From positions 1 through 11,413 of the forward strand of contig JAISKU010000164.1 in NCBI GenBank assembly GCA_031261245.1: a DNA stretch of 11,413 nt. Direction: 5' to 3'. Of this stretch, positions 1 through 7,505 are shown piece by piece. The DNA is from Oscillospiraceae bacterium (GTDB lineage Bacteria > Bacillota > Clostridia > Oscillospirales > Oscillospiraceae). Every line of letters begins with the position of its first letter. Position 1 is the first letter of the stretch. The position numbers were made by a program, and so were the translations under genes. Under the pieces are notes generated by a model. The model saw only the letters and a list, made by a program, of their open reading frames with translations. It was not told where the DNA came from and ran no database searches.

Positions 1-620
1 ATGAGCACGCCGTCGCCGAAGGTCATGTTTATCGTCGGGGTGCCGAGCGTCCTGCCGAGGCGGTACCCGTAACGCACGTAGTCGGTGAGCACGTGGGGGT
101 GGCCGAGATACTCGTTCGCCGCCGTGAGCTCTCCGTCCGTGAGCAGGCCGCGAATGAGCGTGGAGCTTGAGATGACGCCGTTGTGGCGCACGGGTGCGAT
201 GACGTCGCAGCCGACGCCGAGCTCGCGGCACTTGGCCCGGAGCTTGTCCGAGTCGCCCGCGCCGTTGTGACCGAAGCGGTGATCCTGACCCGCGACGAGG
301 TGGCGCGCGCCGAACTCCTCGACGAGGTAGGTGACGTAGTCGTCCCACGTGATGGCGGCCGCCTCGCGGTCAAAGTGCAGGAAGATGACGTCCTCAATGC
401 CGAAGATGCGGTGGATCAGGCCGGCGCGGTCCTCGGCGGAGTTGATGAGCGGCACCTTTTTCCCGGTGACGAGGGCGAGCGGGTGCGTGTCAAACGTGAT
501 GACAGACGGCACGAGGCCCGCGTCCGCGGCGACGGCGATAGCGCGCTCCAGGAGCGCGGAGTGGCCGATATGTACGCCGTCAAAAAAGCCGAGCGCGATT
601 GCGCGTTTTTTTTGTGTCAT
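1..620 (-). CDS. ribF: RibF, bifunctional riboflavin kinase / FAD synthetase (3' end outside window)
   Basis: Bifunctional cytoplasmic enzyme that phosphorylates riboflavin to FMN and adenylylates FMN to FAD. The frame is open from the ATG at 618-620 to the window edge, giving 206 residues of a family usually about 300 long. The N-terminal nucleotidyltransferase domain shows ALGFFDGVHIGH (residues 9-20, the HxGH nucleotide-binding signature), RFGHNGAGD (115-123) and ISSSTLIR (150-157). The flavokinase domain is just beginning, with G-x-x-LGRTLG-x-PT-x-N at 185-198, so the catalytic part of that domain lies outside. The start is supported by AGGTGG five bases upstream. It is the last visible gene of the nusA-infB operon, 72 bases after truB, and ribF after truB is the usual Gram-positive order. 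Phe12 replaces the more common Asn of the LGNFDGVH motif. Confidence 0.95.
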   Translation of the reverse strand, partial: MTQKKRAIALGFFDGVHIGHSALLERAIAVAADAGLVPSVITFDTHPLALVTGKKVPLINSAEDRAGLIHRIFGIEDVIFLHFDREAAAITWDDYVTYLVEEFGARHLVAGQDHRFGHNGAGDSDKLRAKCRELGVGCDVIAPVRHNGVISSSTLIRGLLTDGELTAANEYLGHPHVLTDYVRYGYRLGRTLGTPTINMTFGDGVL

Positions 621-637
621 GTTACCACCTGTGCAGT

Positions 638-655
638 GTCGCCCCCATGGGCGAC
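638..655. repeat. Short perfect palindrome between truB and ribF
   Basis: A 7-bp perfect stem, GTCGCCC / GGGCGAC, encloses the loop CCAT. It lies in the truB-ribF gap, 18 bases from the ribF start, just upstream of the ribF Shine-Dalgarno on the mRNA strand. It sits beside the longer palindrome at 671-695. No U-tract follows it on the mRNA strand, so it does not look like a terminator. It may belong to the same hairpin repeat class, but the flanks differ. Confidence 0.55.
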
Positions 656-666
656 CATTTGTATTT

Positions 667-695
667 TTGCGGGACGCCGAGGACGGCGTCCCCTA
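667..695. repeat. Palindromic extragenic repeat, single copy at the truB 3' end
   Basis: GGGACGCCG and CGGCGTCCC form a perfect 9-bp stem with a 4-base loop (671-692). It is flanked by TGCGGG on the left and CCCCTAC on the right, the same borders as the palindromes at 2712-2858. The stem sequence differs from those copies but remains self-complementary, as expected for a structured repeat family. The right-hand border supplies the TAG stop of truB (693-695). No T-tract follows in the truB-ribF direction, so termination is unlikely. Confidence 0.8.
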
Positions 696-1370
696 CTTGA
701 TGAATCGTTTTTCCAGCTCGCCGGACGCGGCGAGCGCCGCGATTTCTTCGAGCGTGAGCGAGTTTTCGATTGTGAATTCGCCGACGCGCGTGCGGCGCAG
801 CGAGGACATCGCGCCGCCGACGCCGAGTTTTTGCCCGACGTCGTGGCACAGCGAGCGGATATACGTGCCCTTTGACACGACGAAGCGCAGGAGCCAGTCG
901 GCGTCCGCGCCGCCGAGAATTTCGGCGTCGTACACGGTTATGGGGCGCGCGGGGCGCTCCACCTCGTCGCCGCGCCGCGCGATTTTGTACAGCCGCTCCC
1001 CGCCGATTTTGACGGCGGAGTACATGGGCGGCGTCTGGAGCTGTTCCCCGCGAAAGGGTTCGAGCGCGCGCTCCAAATCGGCGCGGGTGACGGCGGCGGG
1101 AGCATCCAAGAGCGTGTTGCCCGTCGTGTCGTACGTGTCGGTGACGACGCCGAGGCGCAGACCCGCGACGTACTCCTTATCCGCGCCCTCGTAGGTCGAG
1201 ATGAGCCGTGTGTACTCGCGCGAGATGAACACGGGCAGCAAGCCCGTCGCCATGGGGTCTAGCGTGCCGCTGTGGCCGATGCGGCGCACGTGCGTTATGC
1301 CGCGCAGCTTCGCTATCACGTCGAAGGACGTCCAGCCCTCCGGCTTATCGACGAGGAGGATTCCGGTCAA
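693..1370 (-). CDS. truB: TruB, tRNA pseudouridine-55 synthase, short form
   Basis: Converts U55 in the T-loop of tRNAs to pseudouridine. The catalytic motif is clear: GHSGTLDPMATGLLP, with Asp38 as the nucleophile. The family entry motif LLVDKPEGWTSFD lies at residues 5-17 and the SKGTYIRSL motif near residue 165. The start is TTG at 1368-1370, overlapping the nrnA stop as TTGA, so translation is probably coupled; no strong Shine-Dalgarno is seen. At 225 residues the protein is about 70-85 shorter than typical bacterial TruB (about 300-310). It ends right after the catalytic domain and lacks the C-terminal substrate-binding domain. The stop codon lies inside a palindromic repeat (667-695), and no coding remnant of the missing part fits in the 72 bases before ribF. 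Activity is likely but binding may be altered. Confidence 0.94.
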   Translation of the reverse strand: MTGILLVDKPEGWTSFDVIAKLRGITHVRRIGHSGTLDPMATGLLPVFISREYTRLISTYEGADKEYVAGLRLGVVTDTYDTTGNTLLDAPAAVTRADLERALEPFRGEQLQTPPMYSAVKIGGERLYKIARRGDEVERPARPITVYDAEILGGADADWLLRFVVSKGTYIRSLCHDVGQKLGVGGAMSSLRRTRVGEFTIENSLTLEEIAALAASGELEKRFIK

Positions 1371-2323
1371 GCGGGGTCACCGGGCAGAAAGTCCGCGAGC
1401 ACCGCGACGATGCGGTCTTTTATTTTCTCCGCGGCCTCATGGCGGGCAAAGCCGGCCGCAGCGGAGTGTCCGCCGCCGCCGAAGCGCGCGCAGACGTCGT
1501 TTGAGTTGACCCCGGGCGCGGAGCGCACGGAGACCTTGCAGTCAAAGGGGCCGGCAAGCTCGCGTATCGTGACGCCGACCTCGACCCCGGCGACGGAGAC
1601 GGGGATTGCGGCGACGTTGTCGAGGTCGTCCTCGTCGGCCCCGGCGCGCTGCGTCATCTCGTTCGTGATGATGACGACGGCGGCGCGGTTGCCGTAGAAA
1701 AACTCCATCTGTGAGCAGATCACGCCCTCTATGGCGATGCGGCCGCGCGATTTCGCGCGGAAGAGCACGCGGTTGAGCTCCGCGACGGGCGCGCCGGCCT
1801 CCGCGAGCTTTGAGGCGACGTAAAACGTGTTGGCAGTCGTGTTGTCATAGGAGAAGCAGCCCGTGTCGGTGGAGACGGCGACGTACAGCGCCGTCGCGGT
1901 CGCGACGTCCAAGTCGCCGAGGAGCGAGATGAGCTCAAAAATGAGCTCGCCGCAGGCGGCGCGGGTGTGGTCAACGAGCGCGTCCTTTGAGTACAGCGAG
2001 TTCGACGGGTGGTGGTCGATGCACAGCGCGACGCGGGAGCGGTAGATGTTCGCGTTCTGCGGGAAGAGGTCGAGCGCCGCGATGTCCACGGAGATGACGA
2101 AGTCCGGCGCGTAGTCGTCGGGGGCGTGAAGCTCCCGCACGAACGGCAGGTAGCGCGGCGTCGTCTCCGGATTTTCGAGGACGTAGGCCGTCTTGCCGAG
2201 AGATTGCAGAGCGCGCGCAAGCGCCGCCGCCGAACCGAGGGTATCCCCGTCCGGGCGGCGGTGCGTTATTATGAGAAAATTGTCGCGCGCACGCAGCCAC
2301 GCGGCGCACTCACTGAGCGTCAT
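1367..2323 (-). CDS. nrnA: NrnA-like DHH/DHHA1 phosphoesterase (nanoRNase / pAp phosphatase)
   Basis: Member of the RecJ-like DHH superfamily. Relatives such as B. subtilis NrnA degrade 2-5-nt RNAs and dephosphorylate pAp in the cytoplasm. The metal ligands are visible: H21-x-x-P-D25-G-D27 in motif I, D80 in VISVDIA, and the D103-H104-H105 triad. The motif STDTGCFSYDNT and the C-terminal DHHA1 signature GGGGHSAAAG (282-291) are intact. Length (318) is normal for the family. The ATG lies inside the end of rbfA (14-nt overlap), with GGGGAGGAG a few bases upstream. A DHH gene between rbfA and truB is a common clostridial arrangement. The biochemical role is inferred from the family; a substrate cannot be fixed from sequence alone. 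Confidence 0.93.
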   Translation of the reverse strand: MTLSECAAWLRARDNFLIITHRRPDGDTLGSAAALARALQSLGKTAYVLENPETTPRYLPFVRELHAPDDYAPDFVISVDIAALDLFPQNANIYRSRVALCIDHHPSNSLYSKDALVDHTRAACGELIFELISLLGDLDVATATALYVAVSTDTGCFSYDNTTANTFYVASKLAEAGAPVAELNRVLFRAKSRGRIAIEGVICSQMEFFYGNRAAVVIITNEMTQRAGADEDDLDNVAAIPVSVAGVEVGVTIRELAGPFDCKVSVRSAPGVNSNDVCARFGGGGHSAAAGFARHEAAEKIKDRIVAVLADFLPGDPA

Positions 2324-2699
2324 CGTCGGGCTCCTCCCCGTCGGGCTCCGGCGCGATATCGAGCCCGGAAATGATGGAATTTATGCGCGCGCCGTGCTCT
2401 ATCGAGCGGTCGATGCGGAACTCAAGCTCCGGCACCACGCGCAGACTGAGCGACGCGGCGAGCTCATGCCGCAGAAAGCCGGACGCGGACTTGAGGCCTT
2501 TCATGAACTCCTTTTCGTTCGTGAGGCCCATGACGGACAGGTAGACCTTGCAGTATTTGAGATCGCCCGTCGTGTCGGCGGCGGTCACGGAGATCATGCC
2601 CTGACTTGTCACGCGCGGATCCTTGATGTTCCGCAGCAGGCCGGACAGCACGCGCTCTATATCGGAATTTGTACGCCCTAATTTGTTGTTTTGAGCCAA
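2310..2699 (-). CDS. rbfA: RbfA, 30S ribosome-binding factor A
   Basis: Small KH-like assembly factor that binds the 30S subunit and aids late 16S rRNA maturation near the 5' end. The 129-residue length is normal. Family landmarks are an N-terminal helix leading into LLRNIKDPRV (about 21-30), then a strand with ISVTAADTTGDLKYCKVYLSV, and ELEFRIDRSIEHGARI near the C terminus. The tail is acidic (EPDGEEPDDDAQ). The start is TTG at 2697-2699, preceded by GTGAGGT six bases upstream; no nearby ATG fits the homology. The Shine-Dalgarno directly abuts the last hairpin of the 59-bp repeat block, which might affect ribosome access. It overlaps nrnA by 14 nt. Confidence 0.94.
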   Translation of the reverse strand: MAQNNKLGRTNSDIERVLSGLLRNIKDPRVTSQGMISVTAADTTGDLKYCKVYLSVMGLTNEKEFMKGLKSASGFLRHELAASLSLRVVPELEFRIDRSIEHGARINSIISGLDIAPEPDGEEPDDDAQ

Positions 2700-2711
2700 A
2701 ATATTACCTCA

Positions 2712-2858
2712 CGGGACGATGTGGACATCGTCCCCTACGTGCGGGTCGTCGGGGACGCCGACCCCTACTGCGGGACGATGTGGACATCGTCCCCTACGTG
2801 CGGGTCGTCGGGGACGCCGACCCCTACTGCGGGACGATGTGGACATCGTCCCCTACGT
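2712..2858. repeat. Tandem array of GC-rich palindromes, 59-bp period (2.5 copies) between infB and rbfA
   Basis: Two and a half identical 59-bp units fill nearly the whole infB-rbfA gap. Each unit has palindrome A, with perfect 10-bp arms GGGACGATGT / ACATCGTCCC and loop GG (arms 2713-2722 and 2725-2734; again from 2772 and 2831). Palindrome B follows, GGGTCGTCG / CGCCGACCC with one mismatch and a GGGA loop (2743-2764; again 2802-2823). The order is A-B-A-B-A. All share the borders GCGGG or GTGCGGG on the left and CCCCTAC on the right. Copies are identical, so the duplication is recent or actively homogenised. The block begins at the last base of the infB stop and ends at the rbfA Shine-Dalgarno. 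No U-tracts follow the stems, so it is not a terminator array. Confidence 0.92.
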
Positions 2859-5215
2859 TAATCTTTGATTTCTTCCATGGCGAAGGCCTCGAGAATGTCG
2901 CCCTCGCGCACGTCGTTGTACTTTTCGATCGAGATGCCGCACTCGTAATTCGTCGCGACCTCACGCACGTCGTCCTTGAAGCGGCGCAGGGAGCCGAGCG
3001 CGCCGGTGTAGATGACGGTGTTGTCGCGTATGACGCGAAGCTGGCAGCCGCGCACAATCTTTCCGTCCTGCACGTAGGAGCCGCAGACGGTGCCGACGTT
3101 CGAGACCTTGATGACCTGGCGCACCTCCGCGTGGCCGTACACGACCTCACGGAATTTCGGCGCCTGCATACCGCGTATCGCGACCTCAATCTCCTGAATG
3201 CAGTCGTAGATGATGCTGTGCAGTCTGATGTCCACGCCGGAGCGCACCGCGCTGTCGCGCGCGGAGTTGTCCGGGCGGACGTTGAAGCCGACGATTATCG
3301 CCCCGCTCGTCGCGGCGAGCATGACGTCGGACTCGTTTATCGCGCCGACGGCGGAATGGATTACGACGACGCGCACCTCCTCGCCCGAGAGCTTCTCGAG
3401 GGAGGTCTTTATCGCCTCGGCGGAGCCCTGCACGTCGGCCTTGACGATGATGTTCAGATCCTTGACCTCGCCCTGCTGTATGCGCGTGAACAGGTCGTCA
3501 AGCGACACCTTGACCTCGGCGACGCCGACGTTCTTACGCTCACTGCGGCGCTCCTCCGCGAGCTCGCGGGCCATGCGCTCATCGGAGACGGCGTTGAACG
3601 GCTCTCCCGCCTCGGGAACCTCCGACATTCCGGCGATCTCGACGGGGACGGAGGGCCCTGCCTCCTCGACGCGCTCTCCCTTGTCGTTCGTCATGACGCG
3701 CACGTGGCCGACGGAGGTGCCGGCGATGATGATGTCGCCCTGCTTCAGCGTGCCGTTTTGGACGAGGACGGTCATTATCGGGCCGCGGCCCTTGTCGATG
3801 CGCGCCTCGATGACCGTTCCGCGGGCGAGGCGGTCGGGGTTCGCGCGAAGCTCGCCCATCTCGGCGGTGAGGACGACCATCTCGAGCAGCTTGTCGATGC
3901 CCTCGCCTGTTTTGGCGGAAATTTCGCAGATTATCGTGTCGCCGCCCCACTCGTCGGAGAGTAGGCCGTGCTCCGTGAGCTGCTGCTTTATCTTTTCCGG
4001 GTTTGCGCCGGGCATGTCGATCTTGTTTATCGCGACGATTATCGGGATTCCGGCGGCCTTGGCGTGGTTGATGGACTCAACCGTCTGCGGCATGATGCCG
4101 TCGTCCGCCGCGACGATGAGGATAGCGATATCCGTGACCATCGCGCCGCGCGCGCGCATTGCGGTGAACGCCTCGTGACCCGGGGTGTCGAGGAAGGTAA
4201 TCGGGCTTCCGTTTACGGAGACGCTGTACGCGCCGATGTGCTGGGTTATGCCGCCGGCCTCGCCGGAGGCTACGTTCGCCGCGCGTATGCGGTCGAGCAG
4301 GCTCGTCTTGCCGTGGTCAACGTGGCCCATGACGACGACGACGGGGGCGCGGGAGCGGAGCTCCTCATCAGTGTCCTCGCGCAGATCGAGCAGCTTATCC
4401 TCGATTGTCACGACGACCTCATGCTCCACCTTGCAGTTGAACTCGATGGCGACGAGCGCCGCGGTCTCGTAGTCGATTATATCGGATATCGACGCCATGA
4501 CGCCGAGCTTGATGAGGCGTTTTACGACGTCCGCGCCGCTCTTTTTCATGCGGGAGGCGAGCTCGCCCACGGCGATCTCGTCCGGAATCGCGACCTTGAG
4601 GGGCGCTTTTTTCGCGATCTCAAATTGCAGACGCTGCATTCTGTCGCGCTCCTCCGCGCGGCGCTTCGCGGAGCTCGCCATCGTCTGCGGGCGCTGCTGG
4701 TTCTTCTTGCCGAATTTCTCCTTGCCGTGCCGCATGTTCTCCGCGCGGTCGGGCACGAGCTTATCGAGGCGGTCGTCATACTTGGCGATGTTTATCGTCG
4801 CGCCGGACGTGTCGATGACGCGCTTCTCGGGAGCCTTGCGCGCGACGAACTCTTTTTCGGCTTTCGGAGCCTGCTTGGGCGCGGGGTTGTCTGTCCTCGC
4901 AGGCTGAACGGGCGCGGCGGGGGCGGCGGGCGTCACCGGTTTGCCGGTTTTCGCGTCCACGGGGCGCGGCGCGTCCTCCTTTTTCGGCTCCGGCGCGGGC
5001 TTGGGCGCCTCGACCTTGTATATCTCCTCTATGCTGTCTATCTGGTTGTTGACAGTCAGATACTGAAAGATGATGTCGAGCTCCTGCACCGTCAAAACCT
5101 GCATGTGGTTTTTCGGCGCGGTCGCGTACTTCGTCAATATCTCCGCTATCGTCTTTGTGGGGACGTTGAAGTCCTTTGCCACCTCGTGTACTCTATACTT
5201 GAACATAGTACTCAT
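2858..5215 (-). CDS. infB: InfB, translation initiation factor IF2
   Basis: GTPase that delivers initiator fMet-tRNA to the 30S subunit and promotes 50S joining. It has 785 residues. An IF2_N segment lies at about 4-55 (YRVHEVAKDFNVPTKTIAEI), followed by a Pro/Ala/Lys-rich linker (about 70-130). A second IF2_N-type segment covers about 200-270. The G domain shows G1 GHVDHGKT (297-304), G3 DTPGH (343-347), G4 NKID (397-400) and G5 SAK (433-435). The remaining domains II-IV end at AFAMEEIKD, the expected C terminus. ATG (5213-5215) overlaps the ylxQ stop as ATGA, indicating translational coupling. A clostridial ylxP is absent after infB; the palindromic repeats occupy that junction instead. Internal start sites, known for other IF2 genes, cannot be judged here. 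Confidence 0.97.
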   Translation of the reverse strand: MSTMFKYRVHEVAKDFNVPTKTIAEILTKYATAPKNHMQVLTVQELDIIFQYLTVNNQIDSIEEIYKVEAPKPAPEPKKEDAPRPVDAKTGKPVTPAAPAAPVQPARTDNPAPKQAPKAEKEFVARKAPEKRVIDTSGATINIAKYDDRLDKLVPDRAENMRHGKEKFGKKNQQRPQTMASSAKRRAEERDRMQRLQFEIAKKAPLKVAIPDEIAVGELASRMKKSGADVVKRLIKLGVMASISDIIDYETAALVAIEFNCKVEHEVVVTIEDKLLDLREDTDEELRSRAPVVVVMGHVDHGKTSLLDRIRAANVASGEAGGITQHIGAYSVSVNGSPITFLDTPGHEAFTAMRARGAMVTDIAILIVAADDGIMPQTVESINHAKAAGIPIIVAINKIDMPGANPEKIKQQLTEHGLLSDEWGGDTIICEISAKTGEGIDKLLEMVVLTAEMGELRANPDRLARGTVIEARIDKGRGPIMTVLVQNGTLKQGDIIIAGTSVGHVRVMTNDKGERVEEAGPSVPVEIAGMSEVPEAGEPFNAVSDERMARELAEERRSERKNVGVAEVKVSLDDLFTRIQQGEVKDLNIIVKADVQGSAEAIKTSLEKLSGEEVRVVVIHSAVGAINESDVMLAATSGAIIVGFNVRPDNSARDSAVRSGVDIRLHSIIYDCIQEIEVAIRGMQAPKFREVVYGHAEVRQVIKVSNVGTVCGSYVQDGKIVRGCQLRVIRDNTVIYTGALGSLRRFKDDVREVATNYECGISIEKYNDVREGDILEAFAMEEIKD

Positions 5216-5643
5216 TTATTCGTCCTCCCTTTGGCGATACGTTTGTTCCGTTTGTGCGCCACTGTCTCCCGGCGGCGTTTGAGCGCCCGTTCGGCCTTTA
5301 CCTGAAGGAGCGCGGCGAGCTGCGCGTATTTTTCCGGCTCCTCCTCCGACAGGCGCGACACGATTCCGAAGGCGAGCCCGTGGTCGGTGACGGCGAGCAT
5401 ACCCGGCGAGCCGCGTCCGACGAGCGCCGCCAGCTCGAGCTTTTCGGCAGGCAGCTCCGCATACGCGATGCCGTAGGTCTCGCCGTAGCCGCGCGCGCGG
5501 CGCTTCGAGGAGTCGGACGCGTCGGAGGCGGAGAGTATGACGCGCGCCTTTTTCGTCCTCGCGGCGGCGGAGACGGACTCCTCACCTATCGCGAGGAAGC
5601 CGGCTTTTTTTGCTATTCCGAGTAAACTAAGTGCTCTTGTCAA
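5212..5643 (-). CDS. ylxQ: YlxQ, L7Ae-family putative RNA-binding ribosomal protein
   Basis: L7Ae/L30e/S12e/Gadd45-family protein encoded between ylxR and infB as in other Firmicutes; members bind kink-turn RNA, but the role of YlxQ is not well settled. The L7Ae pattern is visible in SLLGIAKKAGFLAIGEE (residues 6-22), then a helix with AARTKKARVILSASDASDSSKRR and a later strand GMLAVTDHGLAFGIV. At 143 residues it is longer than the usual about 100, owing to a strongly basic C-terminal tail (RALKRRRE...HKRNKRIAKGR) that could add RNA contacts. The start is TTG at 5641-5643 with AAAGGA about seven bases upstream. It begins 33 bases after ylxR and overlaps infB by 4 nt. Confidence 0.87.
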   Translation of the reverse strand: MTRALSLLGIAKKAGFLAIGEESVSAAARTKKARVILSASDASDSSKRRARGYGETYGIAYAELPAEKLELAALVGRGSPGMLAVTDHGLAFGIVSRLSEEEPEKYAQLAALLQVKAERALKRRRETVAHKRNKRIAKGRTNK

Positions 5644-5676
5644 TTATTGTCCTTTCGAGGGCGATCGATTGTCGTC

Positions 5677-5949
5677 CTACATGGTTATGTTCAACTGCTG
5701 TTGCAGGGTTTCGTACACTTCGTCGGGGATTTGCGCCCCGAACGCGCGGGCAATCGCGCGGGATTTTATCGCCTTTTTCAGGCACTCCGCATCGCGGCAG
5801 ACGTACGCGCCGCGCCCGTTCGCGCGGCCCGTGAAGTCGAGGGCGACCTCGCCCTCCGGCGAGCGCACGACGCGCAGAAGCTCTTTCTTCGGCCTCATCT
5901 CACGGCAGCCGAGGCATTGCCGGAGCGGGATTTTCTTCGGAGTGGCCAC
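5677..5949 (-). CDS. ylxR: YlxR / RnpM, DUF448 RNA-binding protein
   Basis: Small cytoplasmic protein of the YlxR (DUF448) family; the B. subtilis member was reported as an RNase P modulator (RnpM). The family signature is clear: R-x-C12-x-x-C15-R-E-M and GRGAYVC51 followed by C56. The first pair plus C51/C56 could form a metal site, though this is inference. It has 90 residues, typical for the family. GTG at 5947-5949 starts one base after the nusA TGA, so it relies on coupling with nusA. The neighbours nusA upstream and ylxQ downstream are the canonical context. Confidence 0.92.
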   Translation of the reverse strand: MATPKKIPLRQCLGCREMRPKKELLRVVRSPEGEVALDFTGRANGRGAYVCRDAECLKKAIKSRAIARAFGAQIPDEVYETLQQQLNITM

Positions 5950-5950
5950 G

Positions 5951-7003
5951 TCAATACTGCGACTGGGGCTTGATGTCGATCTTGTAGCCCGTCAGACGCG
6001 CGGCGAGGCGGACGTTCTGCCCCTCCTTGCCGATGGCGAGGGAGAGCTGCGAATCCGGCACGACGACGCGGCAGGATTTGCCGTCCTCCAGCAGCGTGAC
6101 GTTCACCACGTCGCTCGGCGCGAGGGCGGAGGAGACGTATTCCTCGGGCGAGTCGCTGAATTTTACGATGTCGATCTTCTCGCCGCCGAGCTCCTCGACG
6201 ATAGTGTTTACGCGCGTGCCGCGCGAGCCGACGCACGCGCCGATGGGCTCCACCGCGGGGTCGTTTGACCACACGGCGATCTTTGTGCGCGAGCCGGCCT
6301 CGCGCGCGATGCTGCGTATCTCCACGGTGCTGTCGAAGATCTCCGGTACCTCGAGCTCAAACAACCGCTTGACAAGGCCGGGGTGCGTGCGGGAGATCAT
6401 GACCTGCGGGCCGCGCGAGGCGCGGCGCACCTCGACGACGTACACCTTGAGCTTGTCGCCCTCGTGCAGCTTTTCGCCGGGGATGCACTCCGAGGCGGGA
6501 AGCACCGCTTCGGTGTACTCCGAGTTGGAGTTGACCTGTATGGAGATCGCCCCGCTTTTCGGGTCGATGTGCGTGATTGTACCGGTGAGAATCTCATGCT
6601 CCTTCGACGTGAACTCGTCGTAGACCATGCTGCGCTCCGCCTCGCGTATGCCCTGGATTATGACCTGTTTGGCCGCCTGAGCCGCGATGCGCCCGAATTT
6701 TTTGGCGTCCACGTCCTCACGGACGACGTCGCCGACGTCGTATTTCGGGTCGATGTCGCGCGCCTCGTCGAGCGTGAGCTCAACGCCAGGGTTCTCCATC
6801 TCCTCGACGACGGTGCGCTCCAGATACATCTCGACCGTCTTTTTCTTCATGTTCAGCACGACGTGCGCCGCCTCCGCCGCGTCGGGGAGGTCTTTTTTCA
6901 GGGCGGCGAGCAGCGCCTGCTCTATCTTTTCGAGCATGTAGCTCTGCGGGATGCCCTTTTCGCGCTCAATGTCCGCGATTGCGGTAAAGAATTCTGCGTT
7001 CAT
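5951..7003 (-). CDS. nusA: NusA, transcription termination/antitermination factor
   Basis: RNA polymerase-associated factor that promotes pausing and intrinsic termination and takes part in antitermination complexes. The 350 residues hold an N-terminal RNAP-binding domain (about 1-125, including GIREAERSMVYDEF), an S1 domain (about 132-200), KH1 (GACVGSRG, 255-262, then TRVNTIVEELGGEKIDIV) and KH2 (GKEGQNVRLAARLTGYKIDI, from 325). It ends right after KH2, as in Gram-positive bacteria, without the C-terminal repeats of enterobacterial NusA. ATG (7001-7003) lies 12 bases after rimP, with AGGGTG overlapping the rimP stop. All 20 Arg codons are CGN. Its own operon leader carries an intrinsic terminator on which NusA could act. 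Confidence 0.97.
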   Translation of the reverse strand: MNAEFFTAIADIEREKGIPQSYMLEKIEQALLAALKKDLPDAAEAAHVVLNMKKKTVEMYLERTVVEEMENPGVELTLDEARDIDPKYDVGDVVREDVDAKKFGRIAAQAAKQVIIQGIREAERSMVYDEFTSKEHEILTGTITHIDPKSGAISIQVNSNSEYTEAVLPASECIPGEKLHEGDKLKVYVVEVRRASRGPQVMISRTHPGLVKRLFELEVPEIFDSTVEIRSIAREAGSRTKIAVWSNDPAVEPIGACVGSRGTRVNTIVEELGGEKIDIVKFSDSPEEYVSSALAPSDVVNVTLLEDGKSCRVVVPDSQLSLAIGKEGQNVRLAARLTGYKIDIKPQSQY

Positions 7004-7015
7004 TTTGATTTCACC

Positions 7016-7474
7016 CTATCCTATACGTAGTCTCGCGTTTGCGATTTCGGCTTTTGTGAAGGCAACCGTCTCGCCCTTGACGTCGAGCGTCACGTCGCCG
7101 GCGTCGTAGGCCTTGAGGATTCCGATATACTCGCGTTTGCCCTGCTTTGACTTGTAGAGCTTTATCTCGACGAGGCTGCCGAGGAAGCGCTCAAAATCCG
7201 ACGGGCGGCGCAGCTTGCGCTCCGCGCCGGCGGAGGAGACCTCAAACGTGTACCCCGCGTCGGGGAAAAGCTCCTCATGCTCATCAAGCAGAGGGTCAAC
7301 CGCGCGGGAGACGGCCTCGCACTGCTCCAGCCCGACGCCGCCGGGGGAGTCGATATACAGCCGGAGGTAGTAATACCCCGCCTCCTTTGTGAATTCGACG
7401 TCCCAGAGCTCCAGCCCGAGGTCGGCGAGGACGGGCGAGGCGAGCGCCGTCACGGTATCAATTATTTTACTCAT
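7016..7474 (-). CDS. rimP: RimP, ribosome maturation factor (30S assembly)
   Basis: Cytoplasmic 30S assembly factor acting with S12/S5 binding regions; called YlxS in B. subtilis. The 152 residues match the family length. The N-terminal domain has LELWDVEFTKEAGYYYLRLYIDSPGGVGLEQCEAVSR-type features: the GGVGLEQCE motif (about 46-54) and YTFEVSSAGAERKL (about 75-88, usually SSPG). An Sm-like C-terminal domain follows from about residue 95 (LVEIKLYKSKQGKREYIG). ATG at 7472-7474 is chosen because the homology begins at once; AGGGG lies 12 bases upstream, a rather long spacing. It is the first gene of the operon, with promoter at 7557-7585 and a terminator-like hairpin in between. Confidence 0.95.
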   Translation of the reverse strand: MSKIIDTVTALASPVLADLGLELWDVEFTKEAGYYYLRLYIDSPGGVGLEQCEAVSRAVDPLLDEHEELFPDAGYTFEVSSAGAERKLRRPSDFERFLGSLVEIKLYKSKQGKREYIGILKAYDAGDVTLDVKGETVAFTKAEIANARLRIG

Positions 7475-7505
7475 TGTATAAATTTACCCCTATGAATATT
7501 GCAAC

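Noticed and set aside
621..692. FMN riboswitch before ribF
   Set aside because: The spacer is only 72 nt and consists of two simple hairpins; none of the conserved RFN-element segments is visible.
183..1194. Plus-strand frames of 230 and 281 codons opposite ribF and truB
   Set aside because: They are shadows of clearly identified minus-strand enzymes and run through the repeat spacer without a plausible start site.
2712..2858. CRISPR array or terminator array
   Set aside because: The units are strictly tandem, with no unique spacers, and no T-tract follows the stems, so neither interpretation fits.
2669..5305. Long plus-strand open frames (431 and 445 codons) opposite infB
   Set aside because: They are mirror frames of a GC-rich gene, with Asp/Val/His/Arg-biased translations, no ribosome sites, and no resemblance to any family. 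The minus strand encodes a complete IF2.
7475..7505. A second promoter just before rimP (TTGCAA ... TATACA)
   Set aside because: The -10-like box lies within three bases of the rimP start codon, so a transcript would begin inside the gene.
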